Made by a program: the position numbers and the translations under genes. The notes under the pieces are model-generated. The model searched no databases and had not been told where the DNA came from. It saw only the letters and a program-made list of their open reading frames with translations. From assembly GCA_964276235.1 (NCBI GenBank), contig CAXYEK010000001.1, positions 310,001-374,000 on the forward strand: a DNA stretch of 64,000 bases, given 5' to 3'. Source of the stretch: SCGC-AAA076-P13 sp964276235. GTDB taxonomy: Bacteria; Pseudomonadota; Gammaproteobacteria; Magnimaribacterales; D2472. The stretch's first letter is position 1; every line of letters starts with the position of its first letter. Of the stretch, positions 17,567 to 26,159 are shown one piece after another.

Positions 17567-19720
17567 CTAGAAATTATTTGCCACAGATGACTTAGCAAAG
17601 TTTAATCTTTCCTTTCTATCCTCTGGTGCAGGCGCATCACCTAGTTTTCCGCCACTATTAGCTAGTTTTACAAGCAAATCACTTGGTTTGTAGACATCGT
17701 TACCAGTAATTGCTGCATATTTTTCTAATTTTTCAACAACTACATCTAAACCCATGGCATTTGCATGATGCATAGGACCACCTCGCCATATAGGGAAACC
17801 ATAGCCATTAATATAGACTACGTCTAAATCAGCAGCTCTTTGAGCTACGCCTTCAGATAATATATCAGCACCTTCGTTGATAAGAGCAAGAATGCATCTA
17901 TCCACAATTTCTACATCTGAGATTTCTCTTCTTGTAAAACCATTTTCAGCAGATATTTTTTCATATGTTGCTTCATTTTCTGGAGCAGGATTTGGAGCTC
18001 TAGATCCTTCATTATAATTGTAATAACCTTTTCCATTTTTCTGTCCAAACCTATCATTGTCACAAAGGTTATCACCTATTTTTGCATGTAATGGAGATTC
18101 CATGCCACCAAGCTTTCTTGCTCTCCAACCAAGATCTAGACCAACTAGGTCCATCATTCTAAAAGGACCCATGTTCAGGCCAAATGATTCTAATGCTTGA
18201 TCAACTTGATGAGGCAGGGCACCTTCTAAAAGTAACATGTTCGCTTGAGCCGTATAACCAAACAACATTCTGTTTCCAATAAACCCAGGAGCATTTAAAG
18301 ATACTACTGCTGCCTTCTTAATCTTTTTACTAACAGCCATTACTGTAGCTAGAGTTTCATGAGATGTTGCCTCTCCTCTTACCACCTCTAAAAGCTTCAT
18401 TATATTAGCTGGACTAAAAAAGTGAGTACCTACTACCATTTCAGGTCTTTTAGTTACTGCAGCTATAGAATCTATATCAAGACCAGATGTATTACTTGCT
18501 AGGATAGCTCCTGGCTTTACATGCTCATCTAAGCTCTTAAATATTTCCATTTTCAAGTCAATATTTTCGTAGACTGCTTCGATTGCTATGTCACAATCAT
18601 GAAGATCTTTGTACTCTAAACTTGAAGAAATTAGACCAAAAACCATGTCTTTCTGTTCTGATGTCATTCTTCCTCTTCCAACCATGAAGTCATAATTTTT
18701 TTCAATTACAGACATACCTCTTTTAAGGTTTTCTTCATCTTGGTCAATAATATGTACAGGTATACCAGCATTAGCAAAACACATTGCTATTCCGCCACCC
18801 ATTGTTCCTGATCCAATAATTCCAGCTTTTTTAATATCCATAATAGGAGTATCTTTAGGTACATCTGAAACTTTAGACGCAGCTCTTTCTCCAAAGAATA
18901 TATGTATCATTGCCTCTCTTTGAGGATGAACTAAACACTCTAAAAAGTAATCGCCCTCTTTCTTTAATCCCTCATCGAAATCATCTAAATTTATAGCTGC
19001 TTCAACACATTTGATTATCTGACCAGGTGCAAATTGACCTTTTCTTGTTTTTGCTGCCATTGCTTGTGCTTCTACAAGAACGTTATCTGATCCTCTAGCT
19101 TCTATCATTTTATCGTTGAGATTTCTAACCATTGGATGACTATCGCTACTAACAGCCTTATCTTTGATAAACGCTATCGAGTCTTCGACAACATTATCCG
19201 ACAATGAATCCACAATACCCATTGATAATGCTTTTTTTGCAGGCACATGAGCACCTGATAGCATCATTTTCAACGCTTCTGCAGGCCCAACTAGTCTGGG
19301 TAATCTTTGCGTTCCGCCACCACCTGGAAGAAGTCCAAGATTGACTTCTGGAAGCCCAACAAATGCTGAATTTGAAGCTATTCTATAATTACAACAAAGA
19401 GCAGTTTCTAATCCACCGCCGAGTGCAAGTCCATTCAAAGCAGCAACTAAAGGCTTTGAGCAGTATTCTAGGCTCTTAAAGACACTATTAAGGCTATGTC
19501 CTTCACCTTTACCACCAAATTCAGAAATATCAGCACCAGCTATGAAAGCTCTGCCTTTCCCAGTTAAAACTACTCCGACAACCTCAGTATCAGCTTCAGC
19601 CTTAGCTATGCCTTCATATAGACCATTTCTAACACCCTCACTTAAAGGATTTACAGGTGGGTTATCGACCGTTAGAAGGGCTACACCATCTCTAACTTCA
19701 TAATGAACAGTTCCTTTCAA
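17567..19720 (-). CDS. FadB/FadJ-like enoyl-CoA hydratase / 3-hydroxyacyl-CoA dehydrogenase
   Basis: Bifunctional beta-oxidation enzyme of 717 residues. The N-terminal crotonase half has AFIAGADISEF, the oxyanion-hole ALGGGLETAL (Glu) and LPEVNLGLLPGGGGTQRLPR (second Glu). The dehydrogenase half starts with the NAD fold IIGSGTMGGGIAM, then SNTSGLDI and GTHFFSPANIMKLLEVV, and ends with two dehydrogenase C-terminal domains. The start is TTG 19720, supported by AGGAG seven bases upstream. No thiolase gene adjoins it, unlike fadBA operons. The layout resembles the peroxisomal-type multifunctional enzyme. Confidence 0.93.
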   Translation of the reverse strand: MKGTVHYEVRDGVALLTVDNPPVNPLSEGVRNGLYEGIAKAEADTEVVGVVLTGKGRAFIAGADISEFGGKGEGHSLNSVFKSLEYCSKPLVAALNGLALGGGLETALCCNYRIASNSAFVGLPEVNLGLLPGGGGTQRLPRLVGPAEALKMMLSGAHVPAKKALSMGIVDSLSDNVVEDSIAFIKDKAVSSDSHPMVRNLNDKMIEARGSDNVLVEAQAMAAKTRKGQFAPGQIIKCVEAAINLDDFDEGLKKEGDYFLECLVHPQREAMIHIFFGERAASKVSDVPKDTPIMDIKKAGIIGSGTMGGGIAMCFANAGIPVHIIDQDEENLKRGMSVIEKNYDFMVGRGRMTSEQKDMVFGLISSSLEYKDLHDCDIAIEAVYENIDLKMEIFKSLDEHVKPGAILASNTSGLDIDSIAAVTKRPEMVVGTHFFSPANIMKLLEVVRGEATSHETLATVMAVSKKIKKAAVVSLNAPGFIGNRMLFGYTAQANMLLLEGALPHQVDQALESFGLNMGPFRMMDLVGLDLGWRARKLGGMESPLHAKIGDNLCDNDRFGQKNGKGYYNYNEGSRAPNPAPENEATYEKISAENGFTRREISDVEIVDRCILALINEGADILSEGVAQRAADLDVVYINGYGFPIWRGGPMHHANAMGLDVVVEKLEKYAAITGNDVYKPSDLLVKLANSGGKLGDAPAPEDRKERLNFAKSSVANNF

Positions 19721-19787
19721 TTTATTCTCCTAAATTTGCTGAAAAAGTATTATACATAAATAATTACAACTTTCTTTATAAATGTTA

Positions 19788-19815
19788 TTGATAATCAATT
19801 ATAAGTATGTATAAT
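19788..19815 (+). promoter_or_regulatory. Predicted sigma-70 promoter of small RNA
   Basis: A -35 box TTGATA (19788-19793) and a perfect -10 box TATAAT (19810-19815) stand 16 bases apart, placing transcription start near 19821. This is the clearest promoter in the window, it faces away from the FadB-like gene, and it precedes a two-hairpin RNA ending in a terminator. Confidence 0.75.
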
Positions 19816-19820
19816 AAAGA

Positions 19821-19897
19821 GTCAGCTTAACTCTCCCCCCTATTAGAATTTGCTGACACTCTGAAATAGTATGGAGAGCTTCGGCTCTCCATTTTTT
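19821..19897 (+). ncRNA. Predicted small RNA with C-rich loop and intrinsic terminator
   Basis: About 77 nt run from the predicted start to the end of a T6 tract. Hairpin 1 is GTCAGC/GCTGAC (19821-19826 with 19852-19857), closing a 25-nt loop that carries CTCTCCCCCC, a sequence able to pair with purine-rich ribosome binding sites. A short linker leads to the terminator hairpin. The loop segment CTCTCC can also pair with GGAGAG in the terminator stem, so an alternative fold exists. It could be a trans-acting small RNA, or an attenuated leader of the micropeptide and gpx that follow. I recognise no known family. Confidence 0.65.
19871..19897 (+). terminator. Rho-independent terminator with TTCG tetraloop
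   Basis: The stem GGAGAGC/GCTCTCC (19873-19879 and 19884-19890), extended by two A-T pairs, closes a TTCG loop and is followed by six T. It is a near-ideal intrinsic terminator for rightward transcription and marks the 3' end of the predicted small RNA. Confidence 0.88.
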
Positions 19898-19919
19898 AAT
19901 CAAACAATAAGGTTTTTAA

Positions 19920-20006
19920 ATGGAAAAGTATAAAGAAGTATTTGAAACAGCCGCATTAGTAAGTTTCTTTCTCATATCAATAATAGCAATCGCACCGATT
20001 ACATAA
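19920..20006 (+). CDS. Predicted 28-residue single-span membrane peptide
   Basis: ATG 19920 opens a 28-codon frame: a charged N-terminus (MEKYKEVFE) then a hydrophobic helix (AALVSFFLISIIAIAPI). AAGG stands seven bases upstream as a plausible ribosome site. It lies between the small-RNA terminator and gpx in an otherwise non-coding gap. The amphipathic-to-hydrophobic layout is typical of regulatory membrane micropeptides, but a frame this short may be fortuitous and only conservation or ribosome profiling would settle it. Confidence 0.45.
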   Translation: MEKYKEVFETAALVSFFLISIIAIAPIT

Positions 20007-20027
20007 TTAGTCATATATAATAATTAT

Positions 20028-20555
20028 ATGAAAAAATCATATATATTTAGTTTTTTAATATTATTTTCAATACATGGTCATTCATGTACTGATCTTCTAG
20101 ATACTGACATGAGAATTTTAGATTCAGCAGAATCTAGAAATCTTTGCGAATATGAAGGAAAAACTCTCTTGGTCGTTAATGTTGCCAGTAGGTGTGGATA
20201 CACTTATCAATATGCAGGCCTTCAAAATTTATATGAAAAATATAAAGAAGATGATTTTCTTGTTATCGGAATACCTTCAAGAGATTTTCTTCAAGAATAC
20301 TCTGATGAAAGTGATGTTGCCGAATTCTGTTCAACTGAATACGGTGTAGATTTTCCTATGTTCTCGACAGTTAAGGTCAGAGGAAAAAAAGCACATCCTT
20401 TTTATAAAAAATTGAAAGCTGAATCTGGAGTTGCACCAAGCTGGAACTTTAATAAGTTTTTAATATCTAAAGAAGGAAAAGTTATCTCTACATATGGCTC
20501 AGGTATAAAGCCTGATTCAATAGAGCTAATTTCTGCAATAGAAAAACTTCTATAA
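20028..20555 (+). CDS. Glutathione peroxidase family protein, exported
   Basis: Thiol peroxidase reducing hydroperoxides. A signal peptide (residues 1-19, ending IHGHSC) suggests a periplasmic site, or a lipoprotein if that Cys is lipidated. NVASRCGYTYQY holds the peroxidatic Cys56 (cysteine, not selenocysteine), and SWNFNKFL supplies Trp139 and Asn140 of the catalytic tetrad; the Gln is probably in RDFLQEY. The usual PSNQFGGQEPG loop is changed to PSRDFLQEYSDESD, so it is a divergent member. Length 175. Confidence 0.9.
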   Translation: MKKSYIFSFLILFSIHGHSCTDLLDTDMRILDSAESRNLCEYEGKTLLVVNVASRCGYTYQYAGLQNLYEKYKEDDFLVIGIPSRDFLQEYSDESDVAEFCSTEYGVDFPMFSTVKVRGKKAHPFYKKLKAESGVAPSWNFNKFLISKEGKVISTYGSGIKPDSIELISAIEKLL

Positions 20556-20559
20556 GTTA

Positions 20560-21195
20560 CTAACCAACTAGAACTACACCTGGCTTATTAAAAGCAAATA
20601 TTCCATTATCCACAACACCTGGTATATTATTTATCAAAGCTTCTAAGGCATCTGGATTTGAAATATCTATTTCAGTAACATCAAGAATCTGGTTCCCCTG
20701 ATCCGTCAAGAATCCAGCTCTATAAGTAGGAATACCTCCTAAAGATAAAATTTTTCTTGCTACCAGGCTTCTACTTTCTGGAATTACCTCTACAGGAAGA
20801 GGAAATGCACCTAACTTACTGACCATCTTTGAATCATCAACAATGCATATAAACTCATTAGATGCAGATGCAACTATCTTCTCTCTAGTATGAGCACCAC
20901 CACCACCTTTGATTAATTCATAATTTGGCGACACCTCATCAGCACCGTCAATATAAAAGGCAATTTCGGAAACATCATTAAGGTTGAAAACCTCAATACC
21001 ATTCTCACTTAAAAGGCGGGAAGATGCTTCTGAACTTGAAACTGCACCAGCAAAATTATTTTTTAAATTTTTTAATTCTTCGATAAAAAAGTTAACTGTT
21101 GAACCTGTACCTATGCCTAAAATAGTTTCTGGATACAATTTATTTTCTATGTATTTGATTGCTTGTTTAGCAACATTTATCTTTGAGCCACTCAT
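20560..21195 (-). CDS. rpiA: Ribose-5-phosphate isomerase A
   Basis: Interconverts ribose 5-phosphate and ribulose 5-phosphate, feeding the transketolase encoded at the left of the window. The 211 residues show LGIGTGSTVNFFIEEL, SSSEASSRLL, FYIDGADEVSPNYELIKGGGGAHTREKIVA and GVVDNGIFAF, all family signatures. Divergent from ilvA, as in many Proteobacteria, with 38 bases between the starts. Confidence 0.97.
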   Translation of the reverse strand: MSGSKINVAKQAIKYIENKLYPETILGIGTGSTVNFFIEELKNLKNNFAGAVSSSEASSRLLSENGIEVFNLNDVSEIAFYIDGADEVSPNYELIKGGGGAHTREKIVASASNEFICIVDDSKMVSKLGAFPLPVEVIPESRSLVARKILSLGGIPTYRAGFLTDQGNQILDVTEIDISNPDALEALINNIPGVVDNGIFAFNKPGVVLVG

Positions 21196-21233
21196 AACGT
21201 TATAATACTAGAAAACAACAATAGATAATTAAG

Positions 21234-22784
21234 TTGAGATTAAAAATAAAAAAAACAGGTTCTTTTAAGAATTCTAAAAAGTATCTAAAACTTATTAATA
21301 ATGCATCTGTATATGATGTAGCAATAAAATCGCCTATAACTTTTGCTCCCAATATGTCTTTGAAAGAGGGCAATAAAATTTTTCTTAAGAGAGAAGATCT
21401 TCAACCTATTTTCTCTTTCAAAAATAGAGGGGCCTATAATAAGATATTTAATTTATCTGACGATCAGAAGAAGAGGGGTGTCATTGCTGCTTCAGCTGGT
21501 AATCATGCACAAGGAGTAGCTAGTGCTTGTAAGAAATTAAAAATTAAATGCATGATTGTTATGCCAATAACAACACCAGAAATAAAGATTAAAGATGTAA
21601 AGAGATTTGGTGCAAAAATATTACAACACGGCGATAACGTAGACGCAGCGTTAAAAGAGGCGCTATCCATCGCAAAAAAAAGAAAACTATCTTTCGTTCA
21701 TCCTTTTGATGATCCATTAACAATTGCAGGCCAAGGAACAATAGGAAAAGAAATTTTAGAAGACGAAAATGATTTTGATGCAGTTTTTGTCCCTGTTGGA
21801 GGAGGGGGAATTTTGGCTGGTGTTTCGGCATGGATAGCTCAGAAAAATAACAAAACAAAAATTATTGGTGTTGAGGTTGAAGATTCTGCTTGCTTTGCAG
21901 AAGCGATTAAAGCTAACAAGAGAGTTACTCTTAAAGAGGTTGGTCTTTTCGCAGATGGTGTAGCTGTTGCTCAAGTTGGAAAAAATAATTTTGATGTTGC
22001 TAAAGAATGTGTTGATGAAGTTATAACTGTTAGTGTTGATGAGGTTTGCGCCGCTGTTAAAGATATTTTTGAAGACACTAGGGTTCTTTCGGAACCTGCA
22101 GGGGCATTGGCTCTAGCTGGTCTTAAGGCATACTCAAACAAGGTAAAAGGTAAAAAACTTATTGCGATTAGCTCTGGAGCTAATGTCAATTTCCAAAGAC
22201 TTAGTTTTATTGTGGATAGATCAGAGTTTGGAGAAAACAGAGAAAAGATATTGAGCATTAAGATTCCAGAAATTGCTGGTAGCTTTTTAACTTTATGCAG
22301 GATGTTTTCAAATACTCAAATAACCGAGTTTAATTATAGGAAATCTGATTCGAAAGATGCATATGTATTAGTTGGAGTAAGAACTAAAACAGAGAAATCC
22401 TTCAATGCATTAAAGCAAAGATTAAAAAAGTCTGCCTTTACCTTTAGTGACTATACAAAAAATGAGATTTCAAATGATCATTTAAGGCATATGGTTGGCG
22501 GTAGAGCGAATAACCAATTAGATGCTGGAAACAATGAAAGAATATTCAAGTGTGAGTTTCCACAAAAGCCTGGAGTATTACTTTCATTTTTAGAGAATTT
22601 TGGAAGCAAAAGAAGTATTTCTTTATTTCATTACAGAGATCTTGGATCAGCTTTTGCAAAAATACTAATCGGTATTGAAGATAATGAAAATGACAAATCT
22701 AAATTGTTAAAGCACTTAGATAAATCAGGAACAAGCTTTACAGAAGAAACTTCAAATAAGGCATATAAAGACTTTTTAAAATAA
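21234..22784 (+). CDS. ilvA: Threonine ammonia-lyase, biosynthetic (IlvA)
   Basis: PLP enzyme converting threonine to 2-oxobutanoate, the first step to isoleucine. The catalytic domain has the PLP lysine in FSFKNRGAYNKI, SAGNHAQGVA and PVGGGGILAGVSAW; the C-terminal part (about residues 335-510) has two ACT-like regulatory domains, marking the isoleucine-inhibited biosynthetic form (516 residues). The start is TTG 21234; an in-frame TAG at 21222-21224 precludes a longer protein. Converges on the DUF5916 gene with a 4-base gap. Confidence 0.95.
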   Translation: MRLKIKKTGSFKNSKKYLKLINNASVYDVAIKSPITFAPNMSLKEGNKIFLKREDLQPIFSFKNRGAYNKIFNLSDDQKKRGVIAASAGNHAQGVASACKKLKIKCMIVMPITTPEIKIKDVKRFGAKILQHGDNVDAALKEALSIAKKRKLSFVHPFDDPLTIAGQGTIGKEILEDENDFDAVFVPVGGGGILAGVSAWIAQKNNKTKIIGVEVEDSACFAEAIKANKRVTLKEVGLFADGVAVAQVGKNNFDVAKECVDEVITVSVDEVCAAVKDIFEDTRVLSEPAGALALAGLKAYSNKVKGKKLIAISSGANVNFQRLSFIVDRSEFGENREKILSIKIPEIAGSFLTLCRMFSNTQITEFNYRKSDSKDAYVLVGVRTKTEKSFNALKQRLKKSAFTFSDYTKNEISNDHLRHMVGGRANNQLDAGNNERIFKCEFPQKPGVLLSFLENFGSKRSISLFHYRDLGSAFAKILIGIEDNENDKSKLLKHLDKSGTSFTEETSNKAYKDFLK

Positions 22785-22788
22785 GTTC

Positions 22789-25071
22789 TTAATATTTTAA
22801 TCTAAGCTTAATAGATAAAACTTCATCACTTGCTTCTTCCCAAGGGTCCTTGAATATTTGAGAGGTATTTTTATCATCATCCTCGTCATATACGGATCCA
22901 CCTTTTGAATAGACCACATATAGATAAGATAGTGGCGCAATCTCATATTTATATCTGACCTGAAATGAAGCGACACCATTTGTAAATGGCTTAACTTCAG
23001 AAGAGCCTTGAGAAAGGTAGCCTGCATAATTTGAAACCAAACTTCTAGGATTCTCTGCCTCAAGAGCTATGAACTGACTTTTGAGCCTAATTTCATGCTT
23101 ACTGCTGTTATACCAATTTAAATCAATAGAAATTATTTTTTGTTTAAGATCGAAAGTAGCAAGATTATTTTGATCTATCCAATTTAGCCATTCTTTTTCT
23201 TTCTTAATTCTTATCTCAGTTTTGATAGTTAGATTGTCATTTGGAAAAATTTTTCCAGCAACTTTGAAAAATCTTTTGCTGTAACCTTTTGAATCCCAAG
23301 TGTCATATTTATCGCCTTTATCAAAACTTACTCGCCAATCATAGGTCCAAAAATTAAAGTTTTGTGCTTCAAAATCTCCAGTGATGCTAATATTATTTTT
23401 TACTTTTACAAATGGATATAAATCATTCTTTCTAGTGATAGTTGTATTTTTACCTGATGATTTTAGACCAAACATAAGTTCAAACCTTGATCTATCTTTA
23501 AATCGCATTTCATTTTTTTGCCAAATATTAAGAGGATTCGAATTACCTGAAGTGTCAGAATCATAATTAAAGTCTATTCCAAAATCTATCTGTTCAAAAA
23601 TAGATGATTCATTAAAATCAGTTTTAGTAATATCAGTTCCTACGCCAACGTGGAACCAGTCACTTCTTTTTAAGTACCCAAAATCATTTAATTTAAAATC
23701 ATCTTCAAAATAAACAATGCTCCCTGATCTCCTACTATTTTTTGTAGGCTTATAAACAAATTGTGATCGAAGACCTAATCCAGAATTATTATTCTTCTCA
23801 GATGAAAGAATATCTGTATAAAGGGTAAGTTTTTTTGATTTAACATTACTAAAATCAAAGACGTTGACAGTAGCGGTTTCATCCAAAAAATTATTTACAA
23901 CATGAGTTAACATATAGCCATATGTTTTGTTGCCAACTGTAGTTTTAGATCTCACAGCATAATAGTCTCTTCCTTTTGAGTAGGCCTCATCTGTTTCTTG
24001 GGCAACAAAAAAACCTGTTTCAGTATCATTATTTTTCTGAGTATACCTAAGTGCAAAATCTATATCAGAGTAGTTTTTTTTAGCATTATTACAACTATTC
24101 TCATTAGATGCATTTGAGCAATCATACTGCGAAGCAGAGCCAATTCTTCTAGTATTTATAACGCTGTATCTATCGTAATGATTTATATTAAATAAAGATT
24201 GATTCTCATTAAAAAAAGCTCTTTTTTCAGAATAAAAAGTTTCTTGGGCAGAAAAATTTATCACAACTTCATCACTCTCTGCTTGACCAAAATCAGGGTT
24301 AACTGTCAAATTAACCTGTTTCCCAGTTCCTGTATTATAGAAAACTTCAGCACCTACTTTGTTTTCATCAAAATTTGAAACAGAGTTATAAGTCTTCGAA
24401 ACATAAGGAAAGAAGTTCAGCTTACTTTTTGTAAAGTTTCGAACTTCGAATGTATCCATGCTTGATAAAAAATCTGTTCTAAATCCGTTTGTTTTGCTGG
24501 AATTTATCCAAATTTGATCATTCGCAATATATCTAAAAGTTGTTACATTAATCGTTCGAAAATCTGATGAAAAATTTTTCATTAAAACAACATTCCAAGG
24601 TATGTAATATTCCGATATCCAAAAATCATCATATTTTTTTGTTTTAACTTCCCAATCTCCATCCCAATCATATTTTGGAGATCCTCCAAGCGCTCTTATG
24701 CCATCAGCTTGAACATCAGCCAAAGTAACCTGAAACATGTATGCTTTAGATCTATTACCATCAAAATCTATTGCTATACCGTTTTGGTCGCTAGTTTCTG
24801 GAGTTTGATCTCGCATTGATTTATTAGTCATCATTGATGATTTTTTTTGATAGTTCTTAAAACTTACATATATACCATCCTCATTCGAGAAGATTAATGC
24901 GGTAGTCTTATATTCTGATTTTTTTAATGTATATGGCGAGACTTCATAATAGTTATCTATGACTGCAGCTGTTTGCCATTCAGGCTCATTAAGATTCCCA
25001 TCAATAGAAATTGATTCTGCTAAAAATGGTAATGCAAAGAAGAGTAAGGAATATTTGAGATATTTAATCAT
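22789..25071 (-). CDS. DUF5916-type outer-membrane protein with CBM9-like N-terminal domain
   Basis: A 760-residue exported protein. After a signal peptide (residues 1-18), residues 20-215 form a CBM9-like beta-sandwich (IDGNLNEPEWQTA ... SDQNGIAIDFDGNRS ... ISEYYIPW). The rest, from about residue 215, is rich in alternating polar and aromatic strands, contains NLTVNPDFGQAESDEVVINFSA and FFNENQSLF typical of DUF5916, and looks like a beta-barrel ending in a strand (LSIKLRLKY). Function is unknown; a role at the outer surface with sugars or polymers is only inferred. A palindrome overlaps its start codon. Confidence 0.82.
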   Translation of the reverse strand: MIKYLKYSLLFFALPFLAESISIDGNLNEPEWQTAAVIDNYYEVSPYTLKKSEYKTTALIFSNEDGIYVSFKNYQKKSSMMTNKSMRDQTPETSDQNGIAIDFDGNRSKAYMFQVTLADVQADGIRALGGSPKYDWDGDWEVKTKKYDDFWISEYYIPWNVVLMKNFSSDFRTINVTTFRYIANDQIWINSSKTNGFRTDFLSSMDTFEVRNFTKSKLNFFPYVSKTYNSVSNFDENKVGAEVFYNTGTGKQVNLTVNPDFGQAESDEVVINFSAQETFYSEKRAFFNENQSLFNINHYDRYSVINTRRIGSASQYDCSNASNENSCNNAKKNYSDIDFALRYTQKNNDTETGFFVAQETDEAYSKGRDYYAVRSKTTVGNKTYGYMLTHVVNNFLDETATVNVFDFSNVKSKKLTLYTDILSSEKNNNSGLGLRSQFVYKPTKNSRRSGSIVYFEDDFKLNDFGYLKRSDWFHVGVGTDITKTDFNESSIFEQIDFGIDFNYDSDTSGNSNPLNIWQKNEMRFKDRSRFELMFGLKSSGKNTTITRKNDLYPFVKVKNNISITGDFEAQNFNFWTYDWRVSFDKGDKYDTWDSKGYSKRFFKVAGKIFPNDNLTIKTEIRIKKEKEWLNWIDQNNLATFDLKQKIISIDLNWYNSSKHEIRLKSQFIALEAENPRSLVSNYAGYLSQGSSEVKPFTNGVASFQVRYKYEIAPLSYLYVVYSKGGSVYDEDDDKNTSQIFKDPWEEASDEVLSIKLRLKY

Positions 25072-25092
25072 ACGTTTTTATATCGAACGTAT
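25070..25092 (-). promoter_or_regulatory. Palindrome over the start codon of the DUF5916 gene
   Basis: Seven-base arms ATACGTT (25070-25076) and AACGTAT (25086-25092) are perfectly complementary around a 9-base centre. The gene's ATG (25071-25069) sits at the edge of the arm. It could be an operator immediately downstream of a TATAAA-like box on the minus strand, or an mRNA hairpin hiding the start codon. No cognate regulator is visible nearby. Confidence 0.35.
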
Positions 25093-25100
25093 TTTATATT

Positions 25101-25667
25101 TTAGGCGAAGGAATGTATATGACTTTCAGTAATAACTAAATCATATTTCAGATCATGGGCTTCACCAAAAGCCTCTTTACAAGCTTGATAATCGTAACCT
25201 AAGCCAACAATCAATGGTTTAACTTTCGAGTTCTTTAGAACCTCTAAGGACCTATCAAAGTATCCCCCACCATATCCAAGCCTAAAGCCATTAGAGTCCA
25301 CCCCAACGAAAGGAATAAACATGCATTGAAAAGACAAAGGATCTAGATATTTGTTGTTATCTAGTTCATTTATTCCATATTGATTTGTTATTAAAGGACC
25401 GTCATTTTTTAAATTAAACAACATATTCTTACCAGATATAATTCTAGGCACATAAATATTATTTGAGTATTTTCTCAATTCATCCTCAATTAAATCAACA
25501 GTAATTTCTTTTCTATAAGGGAAATATAAAAGACTATTAGTCATAGATTTAATATCTATTTCTTTTAAAGCCTTGGATTGTATTATCAAATTTGCATCTG
25601 AAATAAAGCTATCAGATAAGGACTGCCCCTGCTCAAAGAGTGATTTTCGTATCTTATTTTTCACCAT
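25101..25667 (-). CDS. ygfA: 5-formyltetrahydrofolate cyclo-ligase
   Basis: ATP-dependent conversion of 5-formyl-THF to 5,10-methenyl-THF. The C-terminal signature GFRLGYGGGYFDRSLE and YFPYRKEI near residue 60 are family-diagnostic. ATG 25667 gives 188 residues beginning MVKNKIRKSL, the usual start; a TTG at 25688 would add seven residues and run towards the 3' end of 6S RNA. The zapA-ssrS-ygfA order is the classical gammaproteobacterial one, and ygfA is probably cotranscribed with 6S RNA. Confidence 0.94.
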   Translation of the reverse strand: MVKNKIRKSLFEQGQSLSDSFISDANLIIQSKALKEIDIKSMTNSLLYFPYRKEITVDLIEDELRKYSNNIYVPRIISGKNMLFNLKNDGPLITNQYGINELDNNKYLDPLSFQCMFIPFVGVDSNGFRLGYGGGYFDRSLEVLKNSKVKPLIVGLGYDYQACKEAFGEAHDLKYDLVITESHIHSFA

Positions 25668-25691
25668 AAATTGTGCCGAGGCTAACAAACC

Positions 25692-25886
25692 AAATCACCG
25701 CCATGTGTCATACCTGAACCGAAGGGTCAGGTGGTGAATTTCTTTTCAAATCAGGCTTCCCTTTAAAGGTAGTGCTCAACAATGACAGAGGAATATCACC
25801 TATTTAATTGTATCGGTTCAAATTTATTAACACATTAGCGAATGAACCAGAATGTTACAAAAGTATAGGATATATAGGCTCTGAGG
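25692..25886 (-). ncRNA. ssrS: 6S RNA (SsrS)
   Basis: Regulator that binds sigma-70 RNA polymerase in stationary phase. The minus strand between zapA and ygfA shows the E. coli-like segment GTTGAGCACTACCT ... GGGAAGCCT (compare GTGAGCA ... GAGAAGCCT), a 3'-side hairpin ACCTGACC/GGTTCAGGT, and ends able to pair (TCAGAGCC at 25884-25877 with GGCGGTGA at 25702-25695, two mismatches). Size (about 190 nt) and location are as in other Gammaproteobacteria. Exact ends are approximate. Confidence 0.85.
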
Positions 25887-25892
25887 GGAAGA

Positions 25893-26159
25893 TTATTTTT
25901 CCAAGGCAGAGTCTATTTTTTTTATGAGACTAGAAAAATCATCATTAGATTCAATTGAATTTTTTTCAGGGTTAGATAGTAGCTTATTAGATATGCTTAG
26001 ACCTGCAATTATAAGGGCATTATTTTTATCGCTGATAGAATCCAACTCTGTATTTAAAAGTTTTGCTGCTTGAATTAGTTGATCTTTCTCTTCAGAAGGA
26101 CATGATAAAGTTAGATCTCTCCCAAATATTCTTAATGACAGTGTTTCCATTTCACTCAT
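25893..26159 (-). CDS. zapA: Cell division protein ZapA
   Basis: Small FtsZ-ring-stabilising protein. The 88 residues begin with a beta-strand region LSLRIFGRDLTLSCPSEEKDQLIQAAKLLN and continue with a helix (ALIIAGLSISNKLL), matching ZapA's domain layout. It overlaps the upstream coiled-coil gene by 8 bases and is followed by 6S RNA, the conserved order. Identity rests on both sequence and context. Confidence 0.88.
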   Translation of the reverse strand: MSEMETLSLRIFGRDLTLSCPSEEKDQLIQAAKLLNTELDSISDKNNALIIAGLSISNKLLSNPEKNSIESNDDFSSLIKKIDSALEK

